Assembly: GCA_002256205.1 (NCBI GenBank)
Contig: NKIW01000005.1
Location: 186,001-250,000 of the forward strand
From: Rhizobiales bacterium PAR1
GTDB taxonomy: Bacteria; Pseudomonadota; Alphaproteobacteria; Rhizobiales; Beijerinckiaceae
DNA length: 64,000 nucleotides
Direction of reading: 5' to 3'
The notes under the pieces are model-generated. The model was given only the letters and a program-made list of their open reading frames with translations. It was not told where the DNA came from and searched no databases. This document shows, piece after piece, positions 16,443 to 25,425 of the stretch. Both the position numbers and the translations under genes were made by a program. Each line of letters starts with the position of its first letter. Positions within the stretch are counted from its first letter, which is position 1.

Positions 16443-17141
16443 TCAGCTTTCCTTGAAGCGGTAGCCGACACCATAAAGCGTTTCGATCATCTCGAAATCA
16501 TCATCGGCCTGCTTGAACTTCTTCCTCAGGCGCTTGATGTGGCTGTCGATCGTCCGATCATCGACATAGACCTGATCGTCATAGGCCGCATCCATCAGCG
16601 CGTTGCGGCTGCGTACCACGCCGGGGCGCTGCGCAAGGCTCTGGAGGATCAGGAATTCGGTGACGGTCAGCACGACCTGCTCGCCCTTCCAGGTGCAGGT
16701 GTGGCGCTCCGGGTCCATCTTGAGCAGGCCACGTTCAAGGATTTTCGCGTCGGCTTCCTTCGAGGCAGGCAGATCCTTCGCGCCGGCACGACGCAGGATG
16801 GCTTTCACACGCTCGACCAAGAGGCGCTGCGAGAAGGGTTTGCGGATGAAATCATCCGCGCCCATCTTGAGGCCGAAGAGTTCATCGATTTCCTCGTCCT
16901 TCGAGGTGAGGAAGATCACCGGCATGTCCGATTTCTGCCTGAGGCGCCGCAGCAATTCCATGCCGTCCATGCGCGGCATCTTGATATCGAAGATCGCAAG
17001 GTCCGGCGGGTTCTGGCGGATGCCGTCGAGCGCGGAGGCGCCGTCCGTATAGCTCTGGATGCGGAAACCTTCGTTCTCCAGCGCGATCGAGACCGAGGTG
17101 AGAATATTCCGGTCGTCATCAACGAGCGCGATCGTGGGCAT
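16443..17141 (-). CDS. chvI: ChvI, OmpR-family response regulator
   Basis: Regulator of 232 residues. The receiver domain has Asp8-Asp10 and phospho-acceptor Asp52 ([13 protein letters not shown]), Thr in IFLTSKD and Lys in RKPFS. The winged-helix output domain has [17 protein letters not shown]. It is the partner of ChvG and in Agrobacterium and Sinorhizobium controls acid-inducible, exopolysaccharide and pckA-related genes. ATG 17141 follows a GGAAGGA ribosome site. It is the first gene of the chvI-chvG-hprK-EIIA-ptsH series. Confidence 0.95.
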   Translation of the reverse strand: MPTIALVDDDRNILTSVSIALENEGFRIQSYTDGASALDGIRQNPPDLAIFDIKMPRMDGMELLRRLRQKSDMPVIFLTSKDEEIDELFGLKMGADDFIRKPFSQRLLVERVKAILRRAGAKDLPASKEADAKILERGLLKMDPERHTCTWKGEQVVLTVTEFLILQSLAQRPGVVRSRNALMDAAYDDQVYVDDRTIDSHIKRLRKKFKQADDDFEMIETLYGVGYRFKES

Positions 17142-17327
17142 CAAAAGGTCCTTCCGGGCTGTGTCTGGGCGAAGGCCTGACCTTCACCGCTGGTATAGAT
17201 GGGTGTTTCCAGCGCGGAAATCTAGAACAAAGACAGGCCGAATTGTGGCGGCCGCGCTAACTTGTGTGTATTTCAGCTTTTTTCTGCGCCATGGCATGGC
17301 TAGAACGGGTCAAACGGAGGAATCCCG

Positions 17328-18107
17328 ATGTCCGGACCGAGCTTACCGCCACCTGCCAAGCCGGAAATGCCGCCGCGTGATCCGCGCCAGCCGGCGGATT
17401 TCGATCCCGTCATCCTCGGCAAACACCTGCTTCGGACGATCCGCGTTGGAGCGCTTGGTACGCTCGACCCCGACACCGGCTTCCCCGTGGTAACGCTGAC
17501 CAGCGTCGCGACCGATTATGATGGCACGCCGATCATCTTCGTTTCGCGGTTGTCGCAGCATACGAAAAACCTGCTCGCCGATCCGCGTGCCTCGCTCCTC
17601 CTCAGTCAGGGCGGCAAAGGCGATCCGCTCGCCCATCCGCGCCTGACGCTGATGGTCATGGCAGAGCAGAGCACGGCGCCGCACCTGCGCGAGCGTTTTC
17701 TCGGGCGCCACCCCAAGGCGCAGCTCTACATCGATTTCCCCGATTTCCTGTTCTTTCGCCTTGCCGCGCAGAAGGTGCATCTAAACGGCGGCTTCGCCCG
17801 TGCCTTCGATGGCGATGCCGCCTTGCTGATGACGGATGTTGAGGACGTCGAAACCTTCGCGGACCTCGCGACCTCGGCGATCGAGCATATGAACACCGAT
17901 CACGTCGAGGCGTTGGCCCTCTACGCCGCCGCGCTCTGCGATATGCCTAAAGGCAAGTGGCGCGCCTCTGGTCTCGATCCCGAGGGGTTTGATCTCGCCC
18001 TCGGCGATCAGACCGCGCGCGTTGCGTTCCCGGCACCGGTGCGGGACGCGGCAGGCCTGCGCCAGACCCTTAAGCTTCTCGCGGACGAAGGGCGCTCAAC
18101 AGTGTAA
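17328..18107 (+). CDS. hugZ: HugZ-family heme-utilisation/PNPOx-like protein
   Basis: Protein of 259 residues. An N-terminal pyridoxamine-phosphate-oxidase-like split barrel covers about 30-165 (LGTLDPDTGFPVVTLTSVAT, SRLSQHTKNL, DPRASLLLS), followed by a DUF2470-type domain with AIEHMNTDHVEALALYA, whose histidines bind heme in HugZ proteins. Some members degrade heme, others only bind flavin or heme, so the activity is unproven. ATG 17328 follows CGGAGG. It sits between chvI and pckA, which are direct neighbours in several related genomes. Confidence 0.8.
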   Translation: MSGPSLPPPAKPEMPPRDPRQPADFDPVILGKHLLRTIRVGALGTLDPDTGFPVVTLTSVATDYDGTPIIFVSRLSQHTKNLLADPRASLLLSQGGKGDPLAHPRLTLMVMAEQSTAPHLRERFLGRHPKAQLYIDFPDFLFFRLAAQKVHLNGGFARAFDGDAALLMTDVEDVETFADLATSAIEHMNTDHVEALALYAAALCDMPKGKWRASGLDPEGFDLALGDQTARVAFPAPVRDAAGLRQTLKLLADEGRSTV

Positions 18108-18370
18108 TTTTTCTGGCTCTGAGGGGCCTGAAACCGGAAAATTTCGTCGACACTTGTATGGTACTGCCGATCTCAACCTTGTTTTCCAAAAAATGAGTTG
18201 GCTGCACCTTAGGACGGATTGCGCCTGCGCGGATTCCTGCTATTCGCCTCCGCCAAATGGCGCGACACGCGACGGGAGATGCGTGCTGCCAAGCCATAGG
18301 TGCCGGAATGTGGCGCCCCCCTCCCGACCGGCAGTGCCGCGACTCGTCAGTGAAAGAAGGAACCGTTCTC

Positions 18371-19981
18371 ATGGAGACCAAAGGCCGTTTGAATACCGCG
18401 CTTGGTGCCAACACGTTTGGCTTTGATGCGCCGGGTCGGTTCTTCTGCAACCTCGAAGCGCCGGCGCTCTATGAAGAAGCCCTCCAGCGTCGCGAGGCGG
18501 TTGTGACATCGGGCGGCGCGCTGCTTGCGGAAACCGGTGTTCACACCGGCCGTTCGCCGAAGGACAAGTTCGTTGTGCGTGACGCCTCGACCGAAGATCA
18601 GGTCTGGTGGGACAATAACGGTGCCATCACCCCGGCGAATTTTTCGACCCTGCTCGCTGATTTCAAGGCGCACGCTAAGGGCAAGGACCTCTTCGTGCAG
18701 GACCTTTACGGCGGCGCCGATCCGGCGAACCGCGTTCGCGTCCGCGTTTTCACTGAATACGCCTGGCACTCACTCTTCATCCGCAACCTGCTGATCCGCC
18801 CGGAAGTGCAGGAGCTCGCGGCTTTCTCCCCGGAAATGACCATTGTCGATCTGCCGTCCTTCAAGGCCGATCCGGCGCGCCACGGTTGCCGCACCGGCAC
18901 CGTGATCGCGGTCGATTTCGCCTCGAAGACCGTGCTGATCGGCGGCACCTCCTACGCCGGCGAGATGAAGAAGTCGGTCTTCACCTACCTCAACTACGCG
19001 CTCCCCAGCGCAGGCGTGATGCCGATGCATTGCTCGGCCAACGTTGGCCCGGCGGGTGACTCGGCGGTGTTCTTCGGCCTCTCCGGCACCGGCAAGACCA
19101 CCCTTTCTGCGGACCCGACCCGCACGCTCATCGGCGATGATGAGCATGGCTGGTCGAAAACCGGCATCTTCAACTTCGAAGGCGGTTGCTACGCCAAGAC
19201 CATCCGCCTTTCCGCCGAAGCCGAGCCCGAGATCTACGCCACGACGCAGCGCTTCGGCACCGTGCTCGAGAACGTGGTTGTTGATCCCGACACTCGCATC
19301 TGCGACTTCGACGATGGCTCGAAGACCGAGAACACCCGCTGCGCCTATCCGCTGCACTTCATCCCGAATGCCTCGGATACTGGCCGCGCTGGTCACCCCA
19401 AGAACATCGTGATGCTGACCTGCGATGCCTTCGGCGTTCTCCCGCCGATCGCCAAGCTCACCCCGGCGGAAGCGATGTATCACTTCCTCTCGGGCTACAC
19501 CGCCAAGGTCGCGGGCACCGAAAAGGGCGTCACCGAGCCGGAAGCCGTGTTCTCGACCTGCTTCGGCGCGCCGTTCATGCCGCGCCATCCGGCGGTGTAT
19601 GGCAACCTGCTGCGTGACCTGATCGCCAAGCACCATGTCGATTGCTGGCTCGTCAACACCGGCTGGACCGGCGGTCAGTATGGCACCGGCCGCCGGATGC
19701 CGATCCGCGTGACGCGCCGCCTGCTCTCGGCCGCGCTCGACGGTTCGCTCGCCAAGGCTGATTTCCGCCGCGATCCGTATTTCGGCTTTGCCGTTCCGGC
19801 CTCGGTGCCGGGCGTTGAGCCGCATATCCTCTACCCGGTCAAGACCTGGCAGGATAAGGCGGCCTTCGCGGATACCGCCAAGAAGCTCGTCGGCATGTTC
19901 AACGAGAACTTCAAGCGCTTCGAGGCCCATGTCGATGCCGATGTGAAGAACGCCGCGCCGAAGAACCAGCTGGCGGCATAA
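18371..19981 (+). CDS. pckA: ATP-dependent phosphoenolpyruvate carboxykinase
   Basis: Converts oxaloacetate and ATP to phosphoenolpyruvate, the entry to gluconeogenesis from organic acids. The 536-residue product has the PEPCK P-loop [17 protein letters not shown] (about residue 236) and the kinase-2 motif [12 protein letters not shown] 18371 follows AAGGA; upstream starts would add a non-homologous leader. Its place next to chvGI matches Agrobacterium, where pckA is acid-induced through ChvGI. The 263 bases upstream hold no promoter I can assign with confidence. Confidence 0.97.
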   Translation: METKGRLNTALGANTFGFDAPGRFFCNLEAPALYEEALQRREAVVTSGGALLAETGVHTGRSPKDKFVVRDASTEDQVWWDNNGAITPANFSTLLADFKAHAKGKDLFVQDLYGGADPANRVRVRVFTEYAWHSLFIRNLLIRPEVQELAAFSPEMTIVDLPSFKADPARHGCRTGTVIAVDFASKTVLIGGTSYAGEMKKSVFTYLNYALPSAGVMPMHCSANVGPAGDSAVFFGLSGTGKTTLSADPTRTLIGDDEHGWSKTGIFNFEGGCYAKTIRLSAEAEPEIYATTQRFGTVLENVVVDPDTRICDFDDGSKTENTRCAYPLHFIPNASDTGRAGHPKNIVMLTCDAFGVLPPIAKLTPAEAMYHFLSGYTAKVAGTEKGVTEPEAVFSTCFGAPFMPRHPAVYGNLLRDLIAKHHVDCWLVNTGWTGGQYGTGRRMPIRVTRRLLSAALDGSLAKADFRRDPYFGFAVPASVPGVEPHILYPVKTWQDKAAFADTAKKLVGMFNENFKRFEAHVDADVKNAAPKNQLAA

Positions 19982-19998
19982 GCGCCCTCAATTGTGTC

Positions 19999-20021
19999 AT
20001 CACCGGGTTTGACCCGGTGAT
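19999..20021. repeat. REP-like palindrome after pckA
   Basis: Perfect 10-bp inverted repeat (ATCACCGGGT and ACCCGGTGAT) around TTG. This resembles the 'accggg-tt-gacccggt' intergenic palindromes dispersed in many alphaproteobacterial genomes. I see one copy in this window. It lies 18 bases after the pckA stop, just before the terminator. Confidence 0.6.
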
Positions 20022-20037
20022 CCAGATCCCGAAATGC

Positions 20038-20067
20038 AAAAGCCCCCCGGCAACAGGGGGCTTTTTT
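20038..20067 (+). terminator. Bidirectional terminator between pckA and hrcA
   Basis: A 10-bp stem, AAAAGCCCCC (20038-20047) with GGGGGCTTTT (20056-20065), has an 8-base loop and a T6 run in the plus direction. Read on the minus strand it also ends in a T run, so it can serve the convergent genes pckA and hrcA. Confidence 0.92.
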
Positions 20068-20068
20068 G

Positions 20069-21151
20069 TTACCCCCGCTCCAGCAATTTCCCCATCACGC
20101 GCGCGGTGTAATCCACCATCGGCACGATGCGTGCGTAATTGAGCCGCGTCGGGCCGATGACGCCGACAATGCCGACGATCTTCTGGCTCGAATCCCGGAA
20201 CGGTGCGGCGATCATGGACGAGCCGGACATCGAGAAGAGCTTATTCTCCGAGCCGATGAAGATGCGCACGCCGTCGCCGCTTTCGGCGCGGTTGAGAAGT
20301 TCGATGACCTCTTTCTCGCGTTCGAGATCGGCAAAAAGCCTGCGCATCCGCTCGAGGTCCGCAAGTGCGGTGAGGTCTTCGAGAAGGTTCGCCTGCCCGC
20401 GCACGATGAGGCGCATATCGCCTGCATCCTGCGCCGTAGCGGCAAGCCCGCTCTCGACAAGGCGCGCGGAAAGCTCGGAAATCTCATGCTCCATCGCCGC
20501 GCGGTTCTGGGTGACTTCAGCGGTGACCTCGTTCAGCGTTCGCCCCTTGAGGCGATGGTTGAGGTAATTCGAGGCCTCCGTGAGCGCCGAGGCCGGCAAG
20601 CCCGGCGGCAGCGCGAGGATGCGGTTTTCGATCGTGCCGTCATCCGAGACCAGCACGACAAGCGCCTGTGTCGGGTCGAGCCGAACGAATTCGATATGCT
20701 TGAGCCGCTTGTTCGATTTCGAGGTGACGACCACGCCTGCACCGCGGCTGACGCCGGAGAGAAGGCTCGTTGCCTCCGCGAGCGCATCGTCAAAGGTGCG
20801 GCCCGAGCCTGCCGCGCGAATCTGGCTTTCGATGCGGTTGCGATCGTCTGCGCCGACATCTCCGATCTCGAGGATCGAATCGACAAAGAGCCGCAAGCCT
20901 TGCTCGGTCGGCAGCCGCCCGGCGGAAATATGGGGCGCATAGACGAGGCCGAGGTCCTCAAGGTCCTGCATGACATTGCGGACGGTGGCGGCGGAAAGCG
21001 AGACGGGCAGGATTTTCGAGATATTGCGCGACCCCATGGGCTCGCCGGTTTCAAGATAACCCTCGACGATGCGCCGGAAGATATCACGGCTGCGGCCGTC
21101 CATTTCACCGAGCGCGGTTCTGCCGATATCCTGTGCAGGGTCTCTTGCCAT
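20069..21151 (-). CDS. hrcA: HrcA heat-inducible transcription repressor
   Basis: Repressor of 360 residues that binds CIRCE elements, usually at groESL, and is kept active by GroEL. The N-terminal winged helix includes GSRNISKILPVSLSAATVRN and LGLVYAPHISAGRLPTEQGL; GVIGPTRLNYARIVPMVDY is the C-terminal HrcA signature. ATG 21151 is chosen (product MARDPAQDIGR...); an in-frame start at 21205 would add 18 non-conserved residues. No CIRCE is visible in this window, so its targets lie elsewhere. It is divergent from rph. Confidence 0.95.
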   Translation of the reverse strand: MARDPAQDIGRTALGEMDGRSRDIFRRIVEGYLETGEPMGSRNISKILPVSLSAATVRNVMQDLEDLGLVYAPHISAGRLPTEQGLRLFVDSILEIGDVGADDRNRIESQIRAAGSGRTFDDALAEATSLLSGVSRGAGVVVTSKSNKRLKHIEFVRLDPTQALVVLVSDDGTIENRILALPPGLPASALTEASNYLNHRLKGRTLNEVTAEVTQNRAAMEHEISELSARLVESGLAATAQDAGDMRLIVRGQANLLEDLTALADLERMRRLFADLEREKEVIELLNRAESGDGVRIFIGSENKLFSMSGSSMIAAPFRDSSQKIVGIVGVIGPTRLNYARIVPMVDYTARVMGKLLERG

Positions 21152-21239
21152 GGTATCCCTTAGATCATGCCTGCCTGATCCATCCTCTATTATGGGCACA
21201 GCCAAGCGGAAGAGGAAGAGCGCATCTGCGCGTATTGCG

Positions 21240-21268
21240 CTTGAGTCGGGCCCTGATCGAGCCTAAAA
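21240..21268 (+). promoter_or_regulatory. Possible sigma-32-like promoter upstream of rph
   Basis: CTTG (21240-21243), 18 bases, then CCTAAAA (21262-21268), 39 bases before the rph start. The spacing equals that of the stronger dnaK heat-shock promoter in this window. The -10 is weaker than the CCTATAT of dnaK. Confidence 0.35.
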
Positions 21269-21307
21269 GCGCGCGCTGGCCGCTTGAGGCCCTGAAGGAG
21301 AATTCCC

Positions 21308-22024
21308 ATGCGTCCCTCGAAGCGCGGTTTTGACGAATTGCGGAACGTCACGCTCGAACGCAATGTCGCGCGCTATGCCGAAGGCTCCTGCCTCGTAAAG
21401 TTTGGCGAAACCCATGTGCTCTGCACCGCGACGCTCGAAGAACGCGGTCCCGGCTGGCTGCGCGGCACCGGCAAGGGCTGGGTGACGGCGGAATATTCGA
21501 TGCTCCCGCGCGCCACGCTCGAGCGCACCCGCCGTGAGGTCACCTCCGGCAAGCCCTCGGGCCGCACGCAGGAAATCCAGCGCTTGATCGGCCGTGCGCT
21601 ACGCGCTGTGGTCGATCTGCCGGCGCTGGGTGAAAAGCAGATCACCCTCGATTGCGATGTGCTTCAGGCCGATGGCGGAACGCGGACCGCTTCGATTACC
21701 GGCGCTTGGGTGGCGCTGCATGATTGCCTCAAGTGGATGCAGTCCCGGAATATGCTGTCGACCATGCCGCTGCGGGATCATGTCGCTGCGATTTCCTGCG
21801 GGATTTATCGCGGCAATCCGGTGCTTGACCTCGATTATGCCGAGGATTCCGCTGCCGAGACCGATGCGAATTTCGTCCTCACCGGCAAGGGCGGCATCAT
21901 CGAGGTGCAGGGCACAGCCGAAGGCGCGCCGTTTTCCGAGGAAGAACTGATCGCGCTGCTCGGCCTCGCCCGCAAGGGCACCACCGAACTTGTCGCGCTT
22001 CAGAAGGCGGCCATCGGCTCATGA
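21308..22024 (+). CDS. rph: Ribonuclease PH
   Basis: Phosphate-dependent 3' exoribonuclease that trims tRNA precursors. The 238-residue product starts [19 protein letters not shown] and contains [21 protein letters not shown] (family signature region), [14 protein letters not shown] and the RSSR-like [20 protein letters not shown]. The start follows GAAGGAG. It is the first gene of rph-rdgB-hemW and ends in the 4-base overlap or tandem-duplication zone with rdgB. Confidence 0.96.
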   Translation: MRPSKRGFDELRNVTLERNVARYAEGSCLVKFGETHVLCTATLEERGPGWLRGTGKGWVTAEYSMLPRATLERTRREVTSGKPSGRTQEIQRLIGRALRAVVDLPALGEKQITLDCDVLQADGGTRTASITGAWVALHDCLKWMQSRNMLSTMPLRDHVAAISCGIYRGNPVLDLDYAEDSAAETDANFVLTGKGGIIEVQGTAEGAPFSEEELIALLGLARKGTTELVALQKAAIGS

Positions 22025-22071
22025 GCGAAGGCGGAAGAGCCAACACTAGCGAAGGCGGAAGAGCCAACATG
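22021..22071 (+). repeat. 24-base tandem duplication carrying the rdgB start region
   Basis: Two adjacent 24-base units (22021-22044 and 22045-22068) differ only at their first three bases (ATG against ACT) and are followed by the next ATGAGC. Both contain AGCGAAGGCGGAAGAGCC. The duplication gives two candidate starts for rdgB (22021 and 22069) and duplicates the GGAAGAG ribosome site. Being 24 bases, it keeps the reading frame. Confidence 0.9.
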
Positions 22072-22722
22072 AGCACGCGCCCGCTCTCGGGAAAAATCGT
22101 GATTGCCACGCATAATGCGGGCAAGCTCACGGAGATGACTGAGCTTCTCGCGCCCTATGGGCTCGAATGTGTCTCCGCTGCCGCGCTCGGGCTTCCGGAG
22201 CCGAAGGAAGACGGCACGATGTATGCCGAGAACGCCGCAATCAAGGCGCTTTCGGCCGCGAAAGCCACGGGCCTTCCGGCGCTGGCAGATGATTCAGGCC
22301 TCGCGATCGATGCGCTTGATGGCGCGCCGGGGCTTTTCACCGCTGATTGGGCGGGGCATCCGCGAGACTTTGCCGCTGCGATGGCGCGGGTAAAGCGCGA
22401 GCTTGAAGTGCGTGATGTGACCCCGCAAGGCGCCGCCGCGCGCTTCATCTCCGCGCTGGTTCTCGCCTGGCCGGATGGCGAAACCCTGATCGCCGAGGGG
22501 CGTATTTCCGGCACGCTGACTTTTCCGCCGAGAGGGACGCGCGGCTTCGGCTATGACCCGATTTTCATTCCCGAGGGTGAAACACGGACCTTCGGCGAGA
22601 TCACTTCGGAGGAAAAGCACGGCATTCGCCGCGTGAACGGCAAGCTCGAAGGGCTTTCGCATCGCGCGCGTGCCTTCATCCGCCTTGTCGACAAGGCAGG
22701 CCTCAAAGAGACGGCCGCGTGA
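22069..22722 (+). CDS. rdgB: RdgB/HAM1 dITP/XTP pyrophosphatase
   Basis: Removes non-canonical purine triphosphates (dITP, XTP) from the nucleotide pool. IVIATHNAGKLTEM is the N-terminal substrate loop, ALADDSGLAIDALDGAPG holds catalytic Asp residues and RGFGYDPIF is the other signature. I choose ATG 22069 (217 residues, MSTRPLSGK) because GGAAGAG lies 6 bases before it. ATG 22021 would overlap the rph stop as ATGA and add 16 residues that are simply the translated tandem duplication. The end overlaps hemW. Confidence 0.94.
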   Translation: MSTRPLSGKIVIATHNAGKLTEMTELLAPYGLECVSAAALGLPEPKEDGTMYAENAAIKALSAAKATGLPALADDSGLAIDALDGAPGLFTADWAGHPRDFAAAMARVKRELEVRDVTPQGAAARFISALVLAWPDGETLIAEGRISGTLTFPPRGTRGFGYDPIFIPEGETRTFGEITSEEKHGIRRVNGKLEGLSHRARAFIRLVDKAGLKETAA

Positions 22723-23903
22723 GCACATCAGCCCCCAGCAATCTGCATCTGCCGCCGTTTGACGCGGGGTTCGGCGTTTATGTGCATTGGCCCTTCTGCC
22801 AGTCGAAGTGCCCGTATTGCGACTTCAACAGCCATGTCCGGCGTAACGGCGTCGACGAGGCACGTTACCTCGCCGGTTATCTGCGTGAATTGCAGCACAT
22901 GGCGGATCTGGCGCCGGGGCGTGAAGTTGGCTCAATCTTCTTCGGTGGTGGCACACCTTCGCTGATGAAGCCCGAGACCGTGGGCGCGATTCTCGATGCG
23001 ATCGGCAAGCATTGGACGATTAAGCCGGATTGCGAAATCACGCTTGAAGCCAACCCGACTTCGGTGGAAGCCGGGCGCTTCGCGGGTTATCGCGCCGCCG
23101 GGGTCAATCGTGTCAGCCTCGGCGTGCAAAGCCTTGTCGAGAGCGATCTCAAGGCACTGGGACGCCTTCATACCGTTGGAGAGGCGTTGGTCGCAGTCTC
23201 CATCGCAGCGAAGCACTTCGAGCGCTTCTCGTTCGACCTCATCTACGCCCGCCCCGGACAGACTGTGGAAGCGTGGCGCGAAGAGCTTGTGGAGGCGCTC
23301 GCGCACGCGCCGACGCATCTCTCGCTCTATCAGCTCACCATCGAACCCGGCACGGCCTTCAAGGCCCTGCACGAGGCCGGCAAGCTCGTGATCCCCGACG
23401 ATGATTTGGCACGCGCGCTCTATGACGAGACGCAGGATATCTGCGGCAAATACGGGATGCCCGCGTATGAGGTCTCGAACCATGCCCGGCCCGGCGACGA
23501 ATGCCGTCATAATCTGCTCTACTGGCGCTATGGCGAATATGCCGGCATCGGTCCCGGCGCGCATGGCCGACTCTACACCGAGCGCGGGCGGCGAGCCTTT
23601 TCGACCGAACGCAGCCCGGAGACCTGGCTCGACTACGTCACGCGCGATGGTCACGGCATCGTCTCGGATGAAACGCTGACCGGCGAGAACGAGGCGGATG
23701 AATTCCTGCTGATGGGTCTTCGGCTCAAGGAAGGGATCGACCCCGCGCGTTTCAAGACCTTGCGCGGGCGCGGTATCGACAAGTCGCGGATTATCGCGCT
23801 TTCAGGCGAGGGGTTGCTGGAAACCTGCACGGATGGCCGCCTGAGGGTATCCCAAACAGGCTTCCCGGTCCTCGATGCGATCGTCGCCGATCTCGCGGCC
23901 TGA
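22719..23903 (+). CDS. hemW: HemW radical-SAM heme chaperone
   Basis: Radical SAM protein of 394 residues, formerly annotated as a coproporphyrinogen III oxidase-like protein. The [4Fe-4S] motif is C27-QSK-C31-PY-C34 after YVHWPF, followed by FFGGGTPSLM and ITLEANPTSVE. HemW proteins bind heme and deliver it to target proteins such as respiratory enzymes; HemN activity is not expected without the extra HemN-specific cysteine (CPYC here, not CxxCxC). It starts with GTG at 22719, overlapping the rdgB stop (GTGA). Confidence 0.93.
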   Translation: MSTSAPSNLHLPPFDAGFGVYVHWPFCQSKCPYCDFNSHVRRNGVDEARYLAGYLRELQHMADLAPGREVGSIFFGGGTPSLMKPETVGAILDAIGKHWTIKPDCEITLEANPTSVEAGRFAGYRAAGVNRVSLGVQSLVESDLKALGRLHTVGEALVAVSIAAKHFERFSFDLIYARPGQTVEAWREELVEALAHAPTHLSLYQLTIEPGTAFKALHEAGKLVIPDDDLARALYDETQDICGKYGMPAYEVSNHARPGDECRHNLLYWRYGEYAGIGPGAHGRLYTERGRRAFSTERSPETWLDYVTRDGHGIVSDETLTGENEADEFLLMGLRLKEGIDPARFKTLRGRGIDKSRIIALSGEGLLETCTDGRLRVSQTGFPVLDAIVADLAA

Positions 23904-23910
23904 GGCCTGA

Positions 23911-25128
23911 TCAGTTCCCGCCGACGAAGGTCGTGGGTGGGCTCGCAATCGGGCGCGCCGAGCCGGAACGGATTTCATAAATCGCCAGCCCGCGATCATT
24001 GAGCCCGTTCTGGCGGAAGCGGAACACGCCATCCTGCCCCGAAAAGCCGTTGGTGTTCGTGAGGGTCGCTTCCGAAAAGCGCTGGCTGCCGAAGTTCTGC
24101 GTCAGTGCGCTGGCAAGCGTGACAGCATCATAGGCAAGCGTGGCGATGCGGGTCGGCGCGGCACCGAACTGGCTCTGGTAGCGGCCAGCAAGCGCGTTGA
24201 AGCGGGAGTTGTCCGGCGCGGCATACCAGGCGCCGTCGAGCGTACCAGTCGCATGAACGCGCGGATCATTCCAGATGCCGGTCGAGATGATCTGGATCTC
24301 CTTGCCCGTCACGCCGCCGGAGGCCATGGCCTGCGCGAGAGAGGCGATCCCATCCGCGCCCTCTGCAATGAACAGCGTATCGGCGGAAGCGAGCGCTGCC
24401 TTGATCTGGCCGACAGCGGTGCCGATCGAAGCCGGGTTGCCGGGCTGGTAGCGTGCCACGGTAGCGACGCGGCGCCCCGCCTGATTGGCGACCTGCATGA
24501 ATTCAGCTTCCACCACATTGCCGTAGGGCGATTGCGGGATGAGCGCGGAGAAGGATTTCTTGCCGCGGCTCCCCGCGAAGGTCACGATGCGCTGAACGTC
24601 CGATTGCGGCAGAAAGCTCAGGAGATAAACCCCGCGCTGCGCGGCGGAAGCATCGGAGGAGAACGCGATCATCGGCTTGCCCGCCGGGCGCGCCACCGAG
24701 GCAGCCGCCTGAACCGAGGGGCCGAAAAGCGGGCCGAGCAGCAGCTCGGCGCCCGCCGCGAGGGCTTCCTGCGCAGCCTGACGCGCCCCTTCCGGCGTGC
24801 CCTTGTCGTCCTTGACGAGGATCTGGATGCTGGATTGCCCGCCGCCGAAATCATTTATCGCCATTTGCGCTGCATTGCGCAGGCTGACAGCAGCGGCCTG
24901 GCCATTGGGGGCAGAGAGCGGCAGGATCAGCCCGATCTTCACCGAACCGTTGCCAATGGTGTCGCCCGTCGCATTGTTGACCGGCGGCTGCTCCTGCTCG
25001 TTCGGGCTCATGAGCCCATCAAGCCCCGAGCCTGCGCAACCCGCGACCAGCGCGCCAAGCGCGATCGTGCCCAAAAGGGCGCGGCGGGAAGGCCGTTCAA
25101 CCATGCGGTCGGCTCCGGAATGCTGCAT
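23911..25128 (-). CDS. LppC/LpoA-like lipoprotein (periplasmic-binding fold)
   Basis: Protein of 405 residues with RPSRRALLGTIALGALVAGC: a lipobox (LVAGC) after a twin-arginine-like SRRALL stretch, so it is probably a lipoprotein, perhaps Tat-exported. The mature part is a type I periplasmic-binding fold (VKIGLILPLSAPNGQAA, LVKDDKGTPEGARQAAQEAL, GAELLLGPLFGPSVQA) as in LppC/LpoA penicillin-binding-protein activators and Leu/Ile/Val-type binding proteins. The usual LpoA N-terminal TPR domain is missing. ATG 25128 follows GGGAG. It is next to rsmI, the neighbour of lpoA-family genes in many proteobacteria. Confidence 0.82.
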   Translation of the reverse strand: MQHSGADRMVERPSRRALLGTIALGALVAGCAGSGLDGLMSPNEQEQPPVNNATGDTIGNGSVKIGLILPLSAPNGQAAAVSLRNAAQMAINDFGGGQSSIQILVKDDKGTPEGARQAAQEALAAGAELLLGPLFGPSVQAAASVARPAGKPMIAFSSDASAAQRGVYLLSFLPQSDVQRIVTFAGSRGKKSFSALIPQSPYGNVVEAEFMQVANQAGRRVATVARYQPGNPASIGTAVGQIKAALASADTLFIAEGADGIASLAQAMASGGVTGKEIQIISTGIWNDPRVHATGTLDGAWYAAPDNSRFNALAGRYQSQFGAAPTRIATLAYDAVTLASALTQNFGSQRFSEATLTNTNGFSGQDGVFRFRQNGLNDRGLAIYEIRSGSARPIASPPTTFVGGN

Positions 25129-25260
25129 CGTCTTTACTCCCACCCCGACCGCTTCAAACGGCACCCGAACGGAAAATCATTTCTTCCGCGCGGAGGCCCT
25201 CCTGCTTCAAGGACTCCAAACTGCACGAAAGCGGCAAAGTGAGTCGATTTCAAGGATGAG

Positions 25261-25288
25261 TTGCAAAGATCGTTAACGCTATTTGCAA
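25261..25288. promoter_or_regulatory. 28-base symmetric element in the lipoprotein/rsmI divergent region
   Basis: TTGCAAA (25261-25267) and TTTGCAA (25282-25288) form a perfect inverted repeat. The symmetry centre is the palindrome GTTAAC (25272-25277), with 4 bases on each side. The spacing is that of a two-turn dimer-binding site. The divergent region (25129-25425, 297 bases) contains no gene. Confidence 0.45.
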
Positions 25289-25298
25289 ACCATGTTGT

Positions 25299-25342
25299 TT
25301 TGGCAACGCCGGGTATTCACCGCATCCCGAGCCTTTGCCAAA
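25299..25342 (+). other. Potential 5'-leader hairpin before rsmI
   Basis: TTTGGCAA (25299-25306) pairs perfectly with TTGCCAAA (25335-25342), and CGGG (25310-25313) pairs with CCCG (25326-25329) inside it. This gives a two-part stem 84 bases upstream of the rsmI start. Function unknown; it could be leader RNA structure or a second operator. Confidence 0.4.
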
Positions 25343-25425
25343 CGGAAATCCCTGTGGCAGACCGGGAAAACGCGCCTGACGCCACCAACCCGGAGCGCTC
25401 GGGCGACTTTTTGCAAGGATCGGTC

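Noticed and set aside
21152-21307. CIRCE element near hrcA
   Set aside because: No TTAGCACTC/GAGTGCTAA pair with a 9-base spacer was found in the hrcA-rph region or upstream of dnaK and grpE.
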